A stretch of 64,000 bases of DNA from Neochlamydia sp. AcF84 (lineage in GTDB: Bacteria > Chlamydiota > Chlamydiia > Chlamydiales > Parachlamydiaceae). How positions within the stretch are numbered: position 1 is the stretch's first letter; each line of letters begins with the position of its first letter. The DNA lies in NCBI RefSeq assembly GCF_011087585.1, contig NZ_VJOT01000073.1, forward strand, positions 32,979 to 96,978, given 5' to 3'. The translations under genes and the position numbers were made by a program. Of this stretch, positions 20,532 through 29,343 are shown piece by piece. The notes below the pieces were generated by a model. It did no database searches and was not told where the DNA came from. It was given only the letters and a program-made list of their open reading frames with translations.

Positions 20532-22586
20532 TTATAAGCTAAGCTTAGTAATAATCTCGTTTAAACTCTCTACCTCTAGATAATAAGTTTTTTCTAAATT
20601 ATCCAATTGGTTTTGCATTTGGATGATATGTTGCGTTAAATGTTGGGCATAAGGGTCTACATTAAACTGCTCTTTTTCTTGAATAAGCAGTTGTAATTGA
20701 GAAATTTTTTCTTCTGCATAAAAAAGTTTTTGCCTGGTGTGCTCTAAAACGGTAGATTTATCATTAAATTGCTCTTTTAGCTGTAAGTACATTCCCTCGG
20801 CACGGCGCCTTAAAGCATACTCTTCATGGGAATTGGGTGTAGGTTGAAGGATAAGTTTTTCTTTTTTATCTTGCCTAGCATGCTGCTTAGCACTTTCCTC
20901 TGCTTTTTCTATTGCCAGGCGAGCTGCCTCAAGCTCCTGCATGTTTTCCTTTAAGGCCGCTTCTAACCGCGCTTTTTCTTGCTCAAGACCCTTAAACTGT
21001 TGGAGCTCACCTTGAAGCTTTATAAGAGTAGAATTTAAGCTTATCTTTTCCTGTTGCAAGTCTTCGATTTGATGGGCCCATTTTTCTTGTAGATCTTGAT
21101 AGGCTATTTTCTCTTCGTGAAGCTGAGTTAGTTCTTTTTCATGCGTTTGTAAATCTTCTAAAGCACTCTGCAGGCTAAATTGTATGTTAAATATCTCTTG
21201 ATCTTTGGCGTTAATTAGCTCGCTAAGATTTTGAGTTTCACTCTTATGACAAAGAATACAATCTTTAAGCTCATTTTGCACTTGTTGCAGCTGCTTTTTT
21301 ACTTCAAGAGAAGCTTTCTTTTCTTCTTCCAGTTCTTCCCACGCTTTCTTTTCATTAAAACTTTTAAGCTCTAGCTCTTTTTGCATGAACTGCAGGTTAT
21401 CCTTAGAACGCTCAATTTCTTGCTTGGCAAGTTCTATCTCAAGGGTAGCTTGTCCAGATCGCTCTTCTAGCCAGGAGCTTTTCTCTTCAAAATCTTTTAG
21501 TGCTTGAGAAAGAGCTCTCACCTGCTCTTCAAAATGTTGAATTTCTCGTTGATATTGGCTTTTGATATTTTCTATATTTTCTGCAGAATGGCTATCAATG
21601 ATACTTGCACACTTTTCCAGCTCTTCATGGGCTTCTTGAAGTTGATCTTTAATGTAAAGGATTTCCTTACGTTTCTCCAAAAGCTCATCTAGCATACGCT
21701 CATTTCTAACCGCTTGATTATTCAGCTCTGCAGTGAGTAAATGCACTTCTTTCTTAAAAGCTTGAGCCTCTTGTTGGGAATCTTTTAGCCCCTCAGTAAG
21801 TGCTTCTAGTTGTTTATTTGCACTTTGCATGTCAGCTTGGTATTGCAGCCTAAGCTTTTCTAATGGAGGATCATCCTGCATAAGCTTGAGTGCTTCTGTT
21901 CGCTTAGCTAGCTCTTTATTAATTTCAACGAGTTGATCGCTAAGCTGCAGGGCTTCTCCACGTTTGTCCAGCAGCTCTTGTAATAGCTGCTCCTCTTTAA
22001 AAGATCTTATTTCAAGTTCATGTTTAATAGCTTGGGCATCAGCCTTATACTTTTCATTTTCTAATTTTACCTGCTCAATCTCAGCTTGAGAGCTTTTTAA
22101 AAGAGAGTCTAGATGATTATTTTTCTGCTGAGAGTGATAGAGTTCTTGAGTAATTTTCTCTAATTTTTCCTGGGGACTTTCTTTTTCATGCTGGCTCTCT
22201 AGCCTCCCATTTTCAAGCTTGAAGAAGCCTTCTTCTGTAGCAGAAGAGGGAGATTGAACCTCTTGTATCAGAACTAAAGCAGTATCATAGCTATAACTGG
22301 TGATAAAAAAAGTAAGTAAAATGGAAAAAGTAATCCCTCCATGCCACGCCGGAGAATTAATAAGTATCGGATGATAGAAAGACAGCAAAAATGCTAATGA
22401 AAAGCCAGCTAAAATGAGACCGCCTCTTTTTAAATACCAGCAAACAGGTAAACCTAAAACAAGACTGAAGGCTAACAAGGGTGTGAGTGGAGTGGGACGC
22501 AAGAGCATGATGAAAAGGGTAGCTAAGGCTAAGAGTGGACCTACCACGCTCCATAGAAAAAACTGACGTTCACGCGTTAAGTTCAT
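20532..22586 (-). CDS. Membrane-anchored long coiled-coil protein, function unknown
   Basis: A 684-residue protein. The first 105 residues contain three or four hydrophobic segments (about 12-29 VVGPLLALATLFIMLL, 33-50, 54-72 and 85-100 ITFSILLTFFITSY). From about residue 135 to the end the sequence is almost purely heptad-rich coiled coil (repeated Q/E/K/L patterns such as LEKITQELYHSQQKNNHLDS), with a break and KKEKLILQPTPNSHEEYALRR linker near 585. It looks like an inner-membrane anchored coiled-coil protein; related unnamed proteins occur in chlamydiae. An envelope-organising or division role is possible but not shown. It is convergent with map. Confidence 0.75.
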   Translation of the reverse strand: MNLTRERQFFLWSVVGPLLALATLFIMLLRPTPLTPLLAFSLVLGLPVCWYLKRGGLILAGFSLAFLLSFYHPILINSPAWHGGITFSILLTFFITSYSYDTALVLIQEVQSPSSATEEGFFKLENGRLESQHEKESPQEKLEKITQELYHSQQKNNHLDSLLKSSQAEIEQVKLENEKYKADAQAIKHELEIRSFKEEQLLQELLDKRGEALQLSDQLVEINKELAKRTEALKLMQDDPPLEKLRLQYQADMQSANKQLEALTEGLKDSQQEAQAFKKEVHLLTAELNNQAVRNERMLDELLEKRKEILYIKDQLQEAHEELEKCASIIDSHSAENIENIKSQYQREIQHFEEQVRALSQALKDFEEKSSWLEERSGQATLEIELAKQEIERSKDNLQFMQKELELKSFNEKKAWEELEEEKKASLEVKKQLQQVQNELKDCILCHKSETQNLSELINAKDQEIFNIQFSLQSALEDLQTHEKELTQLHEEKIAYQDLQEKWAHQIEDLQQEKISLNSTLIKLQGELQQFKGLEQEKARLEAALKENMQELEAARLAIEKAEESAKQHARQDKKEKLILQPTPNSHEEYALRRRAEGMYLQLKEQFNDKSTVLEHTRQKLFYAEEKISQLQLLIQEKEQFNVDPYAQHLTQHIIQMQNQLDNLEKTYYLEVESLNEIITKLSL

Positions 22587-23078
22587 TACTATACAAAAAT
22601 GCTCTAAAGTCTATTAATTAGGGTCAACCTTATAACAAACTCATCAAAATGTAAAGTAGTAAGTGTGAGAGCCTGCTTAATAACATTTAGAGCAAAGCTT
22701 TATTGGCACAACCCGAATTTCAGAACTAAAGGCAATAGAGAAGCTAGCTCTCTCTATAAATAGTGGTGATAAAAAAATTCTGCAAGCTTAAATAGAACCC
22801 TATGCGTAGAATATTAATCAATGATATTACTTTTGCTTTCACAAAAAAACTCATCTTAAAAAATTTATGCCACACGATAAAAAATGCTTTTATGCGCGTT
22901 TATTCTTTTCAATCATTATTAAAGCAGGATCAGGCTAAATTTCCTGAGCGATAAATATTTTCTTCTAATTAAGCAAGATGAAAAGCTTCTAAGAATATTT
23001 CTTTAACCTCTCTCCTCAGAACTAGAGGCCTCCTGCTTATTTAATAGGAAAGAAGACTTTCAAGTAAGGCTTAATTTT
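22587..23078. other. Intergenic region
   Basis: About 490 bp of AT-rich DNA between the coiled-coil gene and the 67-residue gene, both on the minus strand. I see no gene, no clear promoter and no stable hairpin. Confidence 0.35.
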
Positions 23079-23282
23079 TTATAAGAAAGCTTCTTCTTCT
23101 TTTTCATCGATAAAAGATTGGGCCCCTTGTAGCAGATAAGCAACTAAAGAAGAGTCCCCTTCATAAGTCATCTGCACTTGCATGTTACCATCTTCTACGG
23201 GTTTATCGCAGGTAATAAGAACATAACAAGCATGATTTTTAGATAACGTATCGTATAATTGCTTTTGCTTATTAGACTTCAT
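23079..23282 (-). CDS. Small hypothetical protein
   Basis: A 67-residue protein, not recognised. It is supported by a strong AAGGAGA ribosome binding site 6-7 bases before the ATG and by a compact, soluble composition: NHACYVLITCDKPVEDG, then MQVQMTYEGDSSLVAYLL, and an acidic tail DEKEEEAFL. It is flanked by long non-coding stretches and appears monocistronic. The size and acidic tail would suit a small regulatory or adaptor protein, but that is only a guess. Confidence 0.55.
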   Translation of the reverse strand: MKSNKQKQLYDTLSKNHACYVLITCDKPVEDGNMQVQMTYEGDSSLVAYLLQGAQSFIDEKEEEAFL

Positions 23283-23645
23283 CTAATCTCCTTAGCATTT
23301 GCCTCCACCTCTAATTTTTTTGGCTTAAAGCTTCTTTATAAATTCTATTGATCAATTAAAAGCTCCCTTTACTCACTTATACTTTTAACCCAATATTTGT
23401 CACATTATACGATGAGAGTAATTATGAAAAGTTAATTTGATAAGATTTTTTATTGAAGATGTAAGCTAATGTAAATAGGCACTCTACAAAAAAAATTTTC
23501 TAAAGGAGTGCGCTCTTTAGCATTTAAGTAGAGAAAAAAAGTCTAAAATAACCCCTCTACAGCTGAAGTGAAAAAAATTCTAAGCTTAATTTTTATCTTC
23601 TTGTTTTACATTTGCCTCAAAGGAAAGATAAGCAACTATTATTTT
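23283..23645. other. Intergenic region
   Basis: About 360 bp without a gene. Apart from AT-rich tracts and the ribosome binding site of the 67-residue gene at its left end, nothing stands out. Confidence 0.35.
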
Positions 23646-23888
23646 TTATTTAGTAAAATGGTCATAAAAAGCATCTGCTCGCATGCCTGGCCATCCATAA
23701 TTTTTTTCATTTAAATCATCCATATGGCTATCTATCGCTCTTCCATAAAACAATCTGGCCCCCCTCTTTGGAGCATAGCAATCTTCTGTTATTTGGCTCT
23801 CTTCTTCACCAACATTCTGTTCCTCTGCTGCCTCTAAAGGCATATATCCTATCACAACCATTCCCATCAAAAAAGCTAATCTATGCAT
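23646..23888 (-). CDS. Small secreted or envelope protein with signal peptide, unknown
   Basis: An 80-residue protein starting MHRLAFLMGMVVIGYMPLEAAEEQ: a short basic start, hydrophobic core of about 13 residues and an LEAAEE stretch give a clear Sec signal peptide, with likely cleavage around residue 20. The mature part (about 58 residues) is acidic with one Cys and an aromatic C-terminal half (KNYGWPGMRADAFYDHF). The start chosen has an AAAGGAG ribosome binding site 6-7 bases upstream; an in-frame GTG 21 bases earlier, at 23909, would overlap that site and is less likely. Not recognised by family. Confidence 0.6.
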   Translation of the reverse strand: MHRLAFLMGMVVIGYMPLEAAEEQNVGEEESQITEDCYAPKRGARLFYGRAIDSHMDDLNEKNYGWPGMRADAFYDHFTK

Positions 23889-24126
23889 TTTTTTCTCCTT
23901 TATCGCCACAAATAGTATTATTAATTTTTTTAATAATTTTTCAATCTTTTAATCATTTAAAGAGGATTAAGAGAGCTGAAAATAGCAGGATATTTCTATC
24001 TTTCAACATTTTATATGGGCTAGGTGGCCTTATCGAGAGAGGTAGTTAATTTTAGACTTTAAGACAGAAACAGTTAAAATTTAAAAAAGATCTTTTCAAA
24101 AGTAGCTGACCCACCTATACTACAAG

Positions 24127-26379
24127 ATGAATAGATGTAAATTTTTTAACTCTTCACCTGTTTATCCATCTTTAAATTGCTCAATCAAAATGTTTATGGA
24201 AATTGTTGTTGGCTACATTGAGAGAATTACCTTTCAAAATGCAGAGACAGGCTATACGGTTGCACAGCTAAAAACAGCTCAACTAAAAGAGCTTGTGTGC
24301 GTGGTTGGAGTCATGCCTACTGCTCTTCCTGGTGTGACTGCGCGCTGTAAAGGACATTGGAAGCAGCATCTAGTTCATGGACGGCAATTCATCTGCCAAG
24401 AATATCAAGTAGAAGCCCCTGCTGATCTTTTAGGGATCAAGAAATACTTAGGCTCAGGGCTGATCAAAGGAATTGGCCCTAAATATGCTGAACGCATTGT
24501 GGAAAAATTTGGGATAGAAACCCTAGATGTGATTGATCAAGCTTCTCACAAATTATTAGAGATTGAAGGGCTAGGAGAAAAAAGAATTGAAAAAATTAGA
24601 TCCTGTTGGGATGAGCAAAAATCTGTACGAGAAGTCATGATATTTTTGCAGTCTAAAGGAATAAGTCCTGTTTATGCGCAAAAAATTTATAAAAATTATG
24701 GTAATCATAGCATTGAGAAAGTTCAGCAAAACCCTTATATCCTTGCCCAAGAAATTACAGGCATTGGATTCAAAACAGCAGATGCTATTGCCAAAAAAAT
24801 GGGAATGGAACACGATGCCTCTCCCAGGATCGATGCCGGTATTGAATTTATCTTGTCCGAATTATCTAAGGATGGGCATGTCTGTTTTCCTTTAGAAGAG
24901 TTTGTGGCCGAAGCTTCAGAAAAGCTGGAGGTGGAGAGCCCTCAAGTTAAGGCCCGTATTTCCTCTTTAAAAGATGAACGGCGTATTGAACTATTCGATC
25001 TGGTTAACAACCAAAAGATACAAACTTTTATTTGGAATATGTCCCTGTTTGTAGCCGAATCGGGCATTGCCCGTGAAATTAAAAGGTTAAATAGCTGTGC
25101 ATGTAATTTAAGAGCGGTGGATATTCCTAAAGCTCTTGAGTGGGTTCAGCTAAAGCTAAATATTAAATTAGCTAATAACCAAAGCATTGCTATAAAAAAT
25201 TGCCTTTATCAAAAGCTGCATATTATCACAGGTGGCCCGGGTACGGGGAAAAGTACCATCACAAATGCTATTCTGGCTATTACAGAAAAATTGAGTGATA
25301 AAATTCTCCTGATGGCCCCTACTGGGCGTGCTGCTAAGCGTATGAGTGAAATTACAGGTAAAAAAGCTTCCACTATTCATAGTATATTGGAATACAATTT
25401 TAAAAATGGGGGTTTTAAACGTAATCGCGAAAATCCTTTGGATTGCGATCTACTGATTGTGGATGAAGCCAGTATGATCGATACCTTTCTCATGTATAGT
25501 TTATTAAAAGCTATTCCCAATACATGCAGGCTTATCTTTGTGGGAGACATCAATCAGCTGCCAAGTGTTGGCCCTGGCAACGTCTTAAGTGATATGATTA
25601 ACTCGCAAACAATCTCGGTCACTCTGCTAACAGAAATTTATCGTCAAGCGGCAGGCTCGCGTATTATTACTAATGCTCATAAAATTAATAGTGGTATCTT
25701 TCCAGATATTCATAACCATAGTGAGAGCGATTTTTTCTTCCTTGAAGCTGTAACTCCCGAAGAAGTATTAAAAAATATTATCGCTCTTATTGCCCAAAGG
25801 CTACCCCAAAGATATGGCTATGATCCACTCCATGATATTCAAGTGTTGACGCCCATGCGTAAAGGAATCATTGGGGCCGATAACTTAAACACCGTTTTAC
25901 AAGAGACTCTGAATAAAAATAGCAATCCCTTATTTAGAGCAGGGAGAAAGTTATTAGTCGGAGATAAAGTTATGCAAATCCGCAATGATTATAAAAAAGA
26001 GGTTTATAATGGAGAAATAGGAGTAATCAAAGAGATAGACATTCTTGAACAGCAAGTTCTTATACAAATAGAAGATCGTGACATTATTTATGAATTTACC
26101 GATCTTGATGAAATTGTCCTTGCCTATGCTGTTTCCGTGCATAAGTATCAAGGTAGCCAATGTCCCTGTATTATTATGCCTGTGCATACTACCCATTTTG
26201 CTTTGTTATATCGCAATTTACTCTACACAGGGGTGACACGTGGGCAAAAGCATGTAATCATTATCGGAAGCAAAAAAGCGATCGCTATCGCTATTAAGAA
26301 TGATGAAGTAAAAAAACGTCATACCGGACTTTATCATGCTCTTATAGGCATTAATAATATTAGCGTAAGCATGCCATAA
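24127..26379 (+). CDS. recD2: RecD2-type DNA helicase (exodeoxyribonuclease V alpha-like)
   Basis: A 750-residue SF1B 5'-3' helicase of the RecD2 type, acting in DNA repair without RecBC. An N-terminal OB-like domain (YIERITFQNAETGYTVAQLK) is followed by helix-hairpin-helix motifs (GLIKGIGPKYAERIVEKFG, IEGLGEKRIEKIRSCW). Then come Walker A ITGGPGTGKSTITNAIL, Walker B LLIVDEASMID, GDINQLPSVGPGN, the SH3-like insert, motif V HKYQGSQC and motif VI LLYTGVTRGQKHVI. The true start may be an in-frame ATG at 24190, where the family N-terminus (MEIVVGYIERIT) begins; neither start has a strong ribosome binding site. The stop overlaps the start of the phospholipase D gene by one base. Confidence 0.9.
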   Translation: MNRCKFFNSSPVYPSLNCSIKMFMEIVVGYIERITFQNAETGYTVAQLKTAQLKELVCVVGVMPTALPGVTARCKGHWKQHLVHGRQFICQEYQVEAPADLLGIKKYLGSGLIKGIGPKYAERIVEKFGIETLDVIDQASHKLLEIEGLGEKRIEKIRSCWDEQKSVREVMIFLQSKGISPVYAQKIYKNYGNHSIEKVQQNPYILAQEITGIGFKTADAIAKKMGMEHDASPRIDAGIEFILSELSKDGHVCFPLEEFVAEASEKLEVESPQVKARISSLKDERRIELFDLVNNQKIQTFIWNMSLFVAESGIAREIKRLNSCACNLRAVDIPKALEWVQLKLNIKLANNQSIAIKNCLYQKLHIITGGPGTGKSTITNAILAITEKLSDKILLMAPTGRAAKRMSEITGKKASTIHSILEYNFKNGGFKRNRENPLDCDLLIVDEASMIDTFLMYSLLKAIPNTCRLIFVGDINQLPSVGPGNVLSDMINSQTISVTLLTEIYRQAAGSRIITNAHKINSGIFPDIHNHSESDFFFLEAVTPEEVLKNIIALIAQRLPQRYGYDPLHDIQVLTPMRKGIIGADNLNTVLQETLNKNSNPLFRAGRKLLVGDKVMQIRNDYKKEVYNGEIGVIKEIDILEQQVLIQIEDRDIIYEFTDLDEIVLAYAVSVHKYQGSQCPCIIMPVHTTHFALLYRNLLYTGVTRGQKHVIIIGSKKAIAIAIKNDEVKKRHTGLYHALIGINNISVSMP

Positions 26380-27428
26380 TGAGAAAAAGTAAAGCTCCCT
26401 TGTTTTCTGAGAAATTTCTCATCCAGTCTGCTTTAACACTTATCTCTAGCTTACTTTTAATCGGTACCGCTTTATTCCACGATGCTTTATGGATAAAACC
26501 TATTCCTGTAGCTGAAGAAACACCTAAGTTTTTTTCCAATCAAACGGGTGATCAGCTGGAAAACGCTTACATTTCGGCTATAAACAATGCTAAGAAATCT
26601 GTTCTCCTCCTCATTTTTTCTATGACGAGTGAAGAAATCATCGACGCCCTACGTCATAAAAGCCAAGAAGGTGTGCCTGTAAAAGTTATCTGTGATGCCA
26701 AGGCATGCCCCTATATTAGCAAAAAATTGGGCCCTCAGGTGGAGCTCATTCGGCGTTTAGGTAAGGGACTCATGCATATAAAGATCTTAGTGATTGATGA
26801 TATAGAATGCTGGATTGGTTCTGCCAACTTCACCAATGAATCTTTAAATATGCATGGTAATCTTGTCGTCGCCTTAAAGAATGAAGCGCTTGCTGCCACT
26901 ATTAAAGAAAAGGCTTCTACTTTGCATGAGTATGATAGAAAGGGCGAGGTTACTCACCACACCTACTTGGCTGGCAACCAAGAGTTACAAATCTCTTTTC
27001 TGCCTGATGATAAAAAAGCAAGCGTGCGTATTAAGCAACTGATTCGAGAAGCTAAAAAAAGTATACGCATCGCTATGTTTACCTGGACACGCTTTGATAT
27101 GGCTAAGGAAGTAGTGGAGGCCCAAAAGCGAGGTGTTAACGTAGAAGTGGTGCTGGACAGAAGTTCCTCTAACGGGGCGAGCGCTAAGATAGCAGAAATG
27201 CTTAAAAGCCACCGTGTTAAATTATTTTACAGTGCAGGCACAGCATTACTTCACCATAAATTCATGTGGCTAGATGATCATACATTAGAAGTGGGTTCTG
27301 CCAATTGGACTAAAGCTGCTTTCACACAAAATGATGATTGTTTTTTAGTTCTCCATCCTTTAACTCATGAGCAGCGCCAGCATATGCAGAACTTATGGCA
27401 AGCCATTAAAGCAGATTCCCTTCGTTAA
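26379..27428 (+). CDS. Phospholipase D family protein with N-terminal membrane anchor
   Basis: A 349-residue protein with two complete HKD motifs: HIKILVID (H133, K135, D140) followed by GSANFTNES, and HHKFMWLD (H292, K294, D299) followed by GSANWTKAA. It therefore has the bilobed active site of the PLD superfamily (phospholipase, nuclease or cardiolipin-synthase-like). Residues about 13-33 are a hydrophobic segment (FLIQSALTLISSLLLIGTALF) acting as signal anchor or uncleaved signal peptide, so the enzyme probably faces outside the cytoplasm. Its ATG overlaps the recD2 stop (TAATG), so translation is coupled; the functional link is unclear. Chlamydiae have several PLD proteins, some thought to act on host lipids. 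Confidence 0.85.
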   Translation: MRKSKAPLFSEKFLIQSALTLISSLLLIGTALFHDALWIKPIPVAEETPKFFSNQTGDQLENAYISAINNAKKSVLLLIFSMTSEEIIDALRHKSQEGVPVKVICDAKACPYISKKLGPQVELIRRLGKGLMHIKILVIDDIECWIGSANFTNESLNMHGNLVVALKNEALAATIKEKASTLHEYDRKGEVTHHTYLAGNQELQISFLPDDKKASVRIKQLIREAKKSIRIAMFTWTRFDMAKEVVEAQKRGVNVEVVLDRSSSNGASAKIAEMLKSHRVKLFYSAGTALLHHKFMWLDDHTLEVGSANWTKAAFTQNDDCFLVLHPLTHEQRQHMQNLWQAIKADSLR

Positions 27429-27584
27429 TAAGCTAGCTGCATGATATTAACTTGATTCAATCCTTTAGAATGCTTCTCTCACTTATTAGGAACACAAAAA
27501 AAAACAAGCTAAAAATTACTGAAAAATGGTTTAAATTTATTTACGTTTTTTGTATCTATTGTGGGTTCAATCTAGGAGTTTGCC

Positions 27585-28367
27585 ATGAAAATTGTGCTTA
27601 TTGGATATGGTAAAATGGGACATCTGATCGAAGAGATCGCCTTACAGCAAGGACATACCATTGTAGCCAGACTCTCCTCCAGCGAGGCTGTCTCTTCTCT
27701 TAAAGAAAATTTAATTCAGCAAGCGGATATTTGCATAGATTTTAGTGCTCCTCAAGCCGTTTTAAGCAATCTTCAAAGGCTTGCTCCATTTAAGAAAAAT
27801 ATAGTCATGGGAACAACAGGCTGGGAAGAGCATGGGGAGGAAGTGAAAAAACTTATTCATGAACACCAAATAGGTTTTCTATTTTCTCCTAATTTCTCTA
27901 TTGGAGTTCATCTTTTTAAAAATATTGTGGAAGCTGCTGCCCAATTAATGAATGAATTTGATGATTATGATGTAGCTGGACAAGAACTTCATCATTATCA
28001 AAAGAAAGATAGCCCTTCAGGAACAGCCAAAAGCTTAGTCTCCATATTGCTTGAAAAAATTCAGCGTAAAAAAACGCCTCTTTATGATAGAGTTGATCGT
28101 CCTATAGCCCCACATGAACTTAATTTCTCAAGCGTGCGCTGTGGCTCTATACCTGGCACCCACACGATAATCTTTGACTCCCCTGCGGATACTCTTACCA
28201 TTACCCATCAGGCAAGGAACAGAGAAGGCTTTGCGCGAGGAGCCTTGGCAGCAGCCGAGTGGCTAGTAGGAAAAAAAGGAATTTTTACTTTAGAGGATAT
28301 GATCTGCTCCTCAAAAAACATTTCCAACACCTCCCCTTTACAAGGAAATAATTATAATGAAACCTAA
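27585..28367 (+). CDS. dapB: 4-hydroxy-tetrahydrodipicolinate reductase
   Basis: A 260-residue enzyme for the second committed step of the diaminopimelate/lysine pathway that feeds peptidoglycan. It has the Rossmann motif GYGKMGHLIEEIA, the MGTTGW segment, FSPNFSIGVHLF and the active-site block ELHHYQKKDSPSGTAKS (H136/H137, K140/K141, SPSGT 143-147). It overlaps dapA by 11 bp, so the two are translationally coupled. Confidence 0.95.
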   Translation: MKIVLIGYGKMGHLIEEIALQQGHTIVARLSSSEAVSSLKENLIQQADICIDFSAPQAVLSNLQRLAPFKKNIVMGTTGWEEHGEEVKKLIHEHQIGFLFSPNFSIGVHLFKNIVEAAAQLMNEFDDYDVAGQELHHYQKKDSPSGTAKSLVSILLEKIQRKKTPLYDRVDRPIAPHELNFSSVRCGSIPGTHTIIFDSPADTLTITHQARNREGFARGALAAAEWLVGKKGIFTLEDMICSSKNISNTSPLQGNNYNET

Positions 28368-29241
28368 AATTTGGGGCGCCTATACCGTGCTTATTACCCC
28401 TTTTGATAAAGAAGGACAATTAGATGAAGAAGGCTTAAGAAAAAATATTCGTTTTCAGCTATCTTATCATATTCAAGGATTAGTGGTCTTAGGTACTACC
28501 GGTGAAGCCCCTACCTTAAGCCAAAAAGAAAAAGCGAAAATCATCAGTATCGCCCGAGAGGAAACACTAGGTAAGTGCCTTCTTATGGTTGGTACTGGTA
28601 GCTATGCTACCCATGCTACTATTGAAAACACTTTAGCTGCCCAAGATGCTAGCGCTGATGCCGCCTTGGTGGTTACGCCTTACTATAACAAGCCCACCCA
28701 AGAAGGTTTATATCAACATTTTTCTACTCTTGCCAAAGCGGTAAAGCTGCCCCTTGTCATTTACAACATTCCCGGTAGGACGGGTCAAAACTTACAGATC
28801 GAGACATTAAAACGATTGGCTGCCATAGAAAATATAGTAGGAGTAAAAGAAGCCTCTGGAAACATTTCACAGATGATGGATGTAATTGAAAGTATAAGGC
28901 TTATTAGACCTGATTTTAGCATCATGTCAGGAGATGATGCTTTAACTTATCCTTTGATGGCTCTAGGGGGACATGGTATTTATTCTGTTTTAAGTAATCT
29001 ATTCCCTCAAGAGGTTAAAAAATTATGCGATCTAATGGTAGAAGAAGATTATCCTGCCGCGCGTGCTTTGCATTATGAATTGCTTCCCTACATGAAAAGT
29101 ATGTTTATCGAAACCAACCCCATCCCAATAAAAACAGCAATGAATCTAGCAGGCCATGCAGCAGGCCCTTGCAGGCTACCCTTATGTGCAATGAATGATG
29201 AAAATCTAGAGAAATTAAAAAAGTGCTTAAAAGTTTTGTAG
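28357..29241 (+). CDS. dapA: 4-hydroxy-tetrahydrodipicolinate synthase
   Basis: A 294-residue TIM-barrel Schiff-base aldolase condensing pyruvate and aspartate semialdehyde. It contains GTTGEAPTLSQKEK (T47, T48), YYNKPTQEGLYQHF, Y136 and R141 in YNIPGRTGQNL, and the Schiff-base lysine K164 in GVKEASGNI, so the catalytic set is complete. It is the second gene of dapBA. In pathogenic Chlamydia asd and lysC lie in the same cluster; here they are absent from the neighbourhood. Confidence 0.96.
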   Translation: MKPKIWGAYTVLITPFDKEGQLDEEGLRKNIRFQLSYHIQGLVVLGTTGEAPTLSQKEKAKIISIAREETLGKCLLMVGTGSYATHATIENTLAAQDASADAALVVTPYYNKPTQEGLYQHFSTLAKAVKLPLVIYNIPGRTGQNLQIETLKRLAAIENIVGVKEASGNISQMMDVIESIRLIRPDFSIMSGDDALTYPLMALGGHGIYSVLSNLFPQEVKKLCDLMVEEDYPAARALHYELLPYMKSMFIETNPIPIKTAMNLAGHAAGPCRLPLCAMNDENLEKLKKCLKVL

Positions 29242-29343
29242 CTAGGAAAACAGCAGGCAAGATAAATCACCCATGGGATGCTAAAGGAAGGCCATATTTT
29301 TTACAAGTTAAGGCCCCCCTTTATTTAAAGTATAGAATTGGAT

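Noticed and set aside
23889..23909. GTG start extending the small secreted protein by 7 residues
   Set aside because: The extension is the ribosome binding site itself (AAAGGAG) and would place charged residues before a normal signal peptide.
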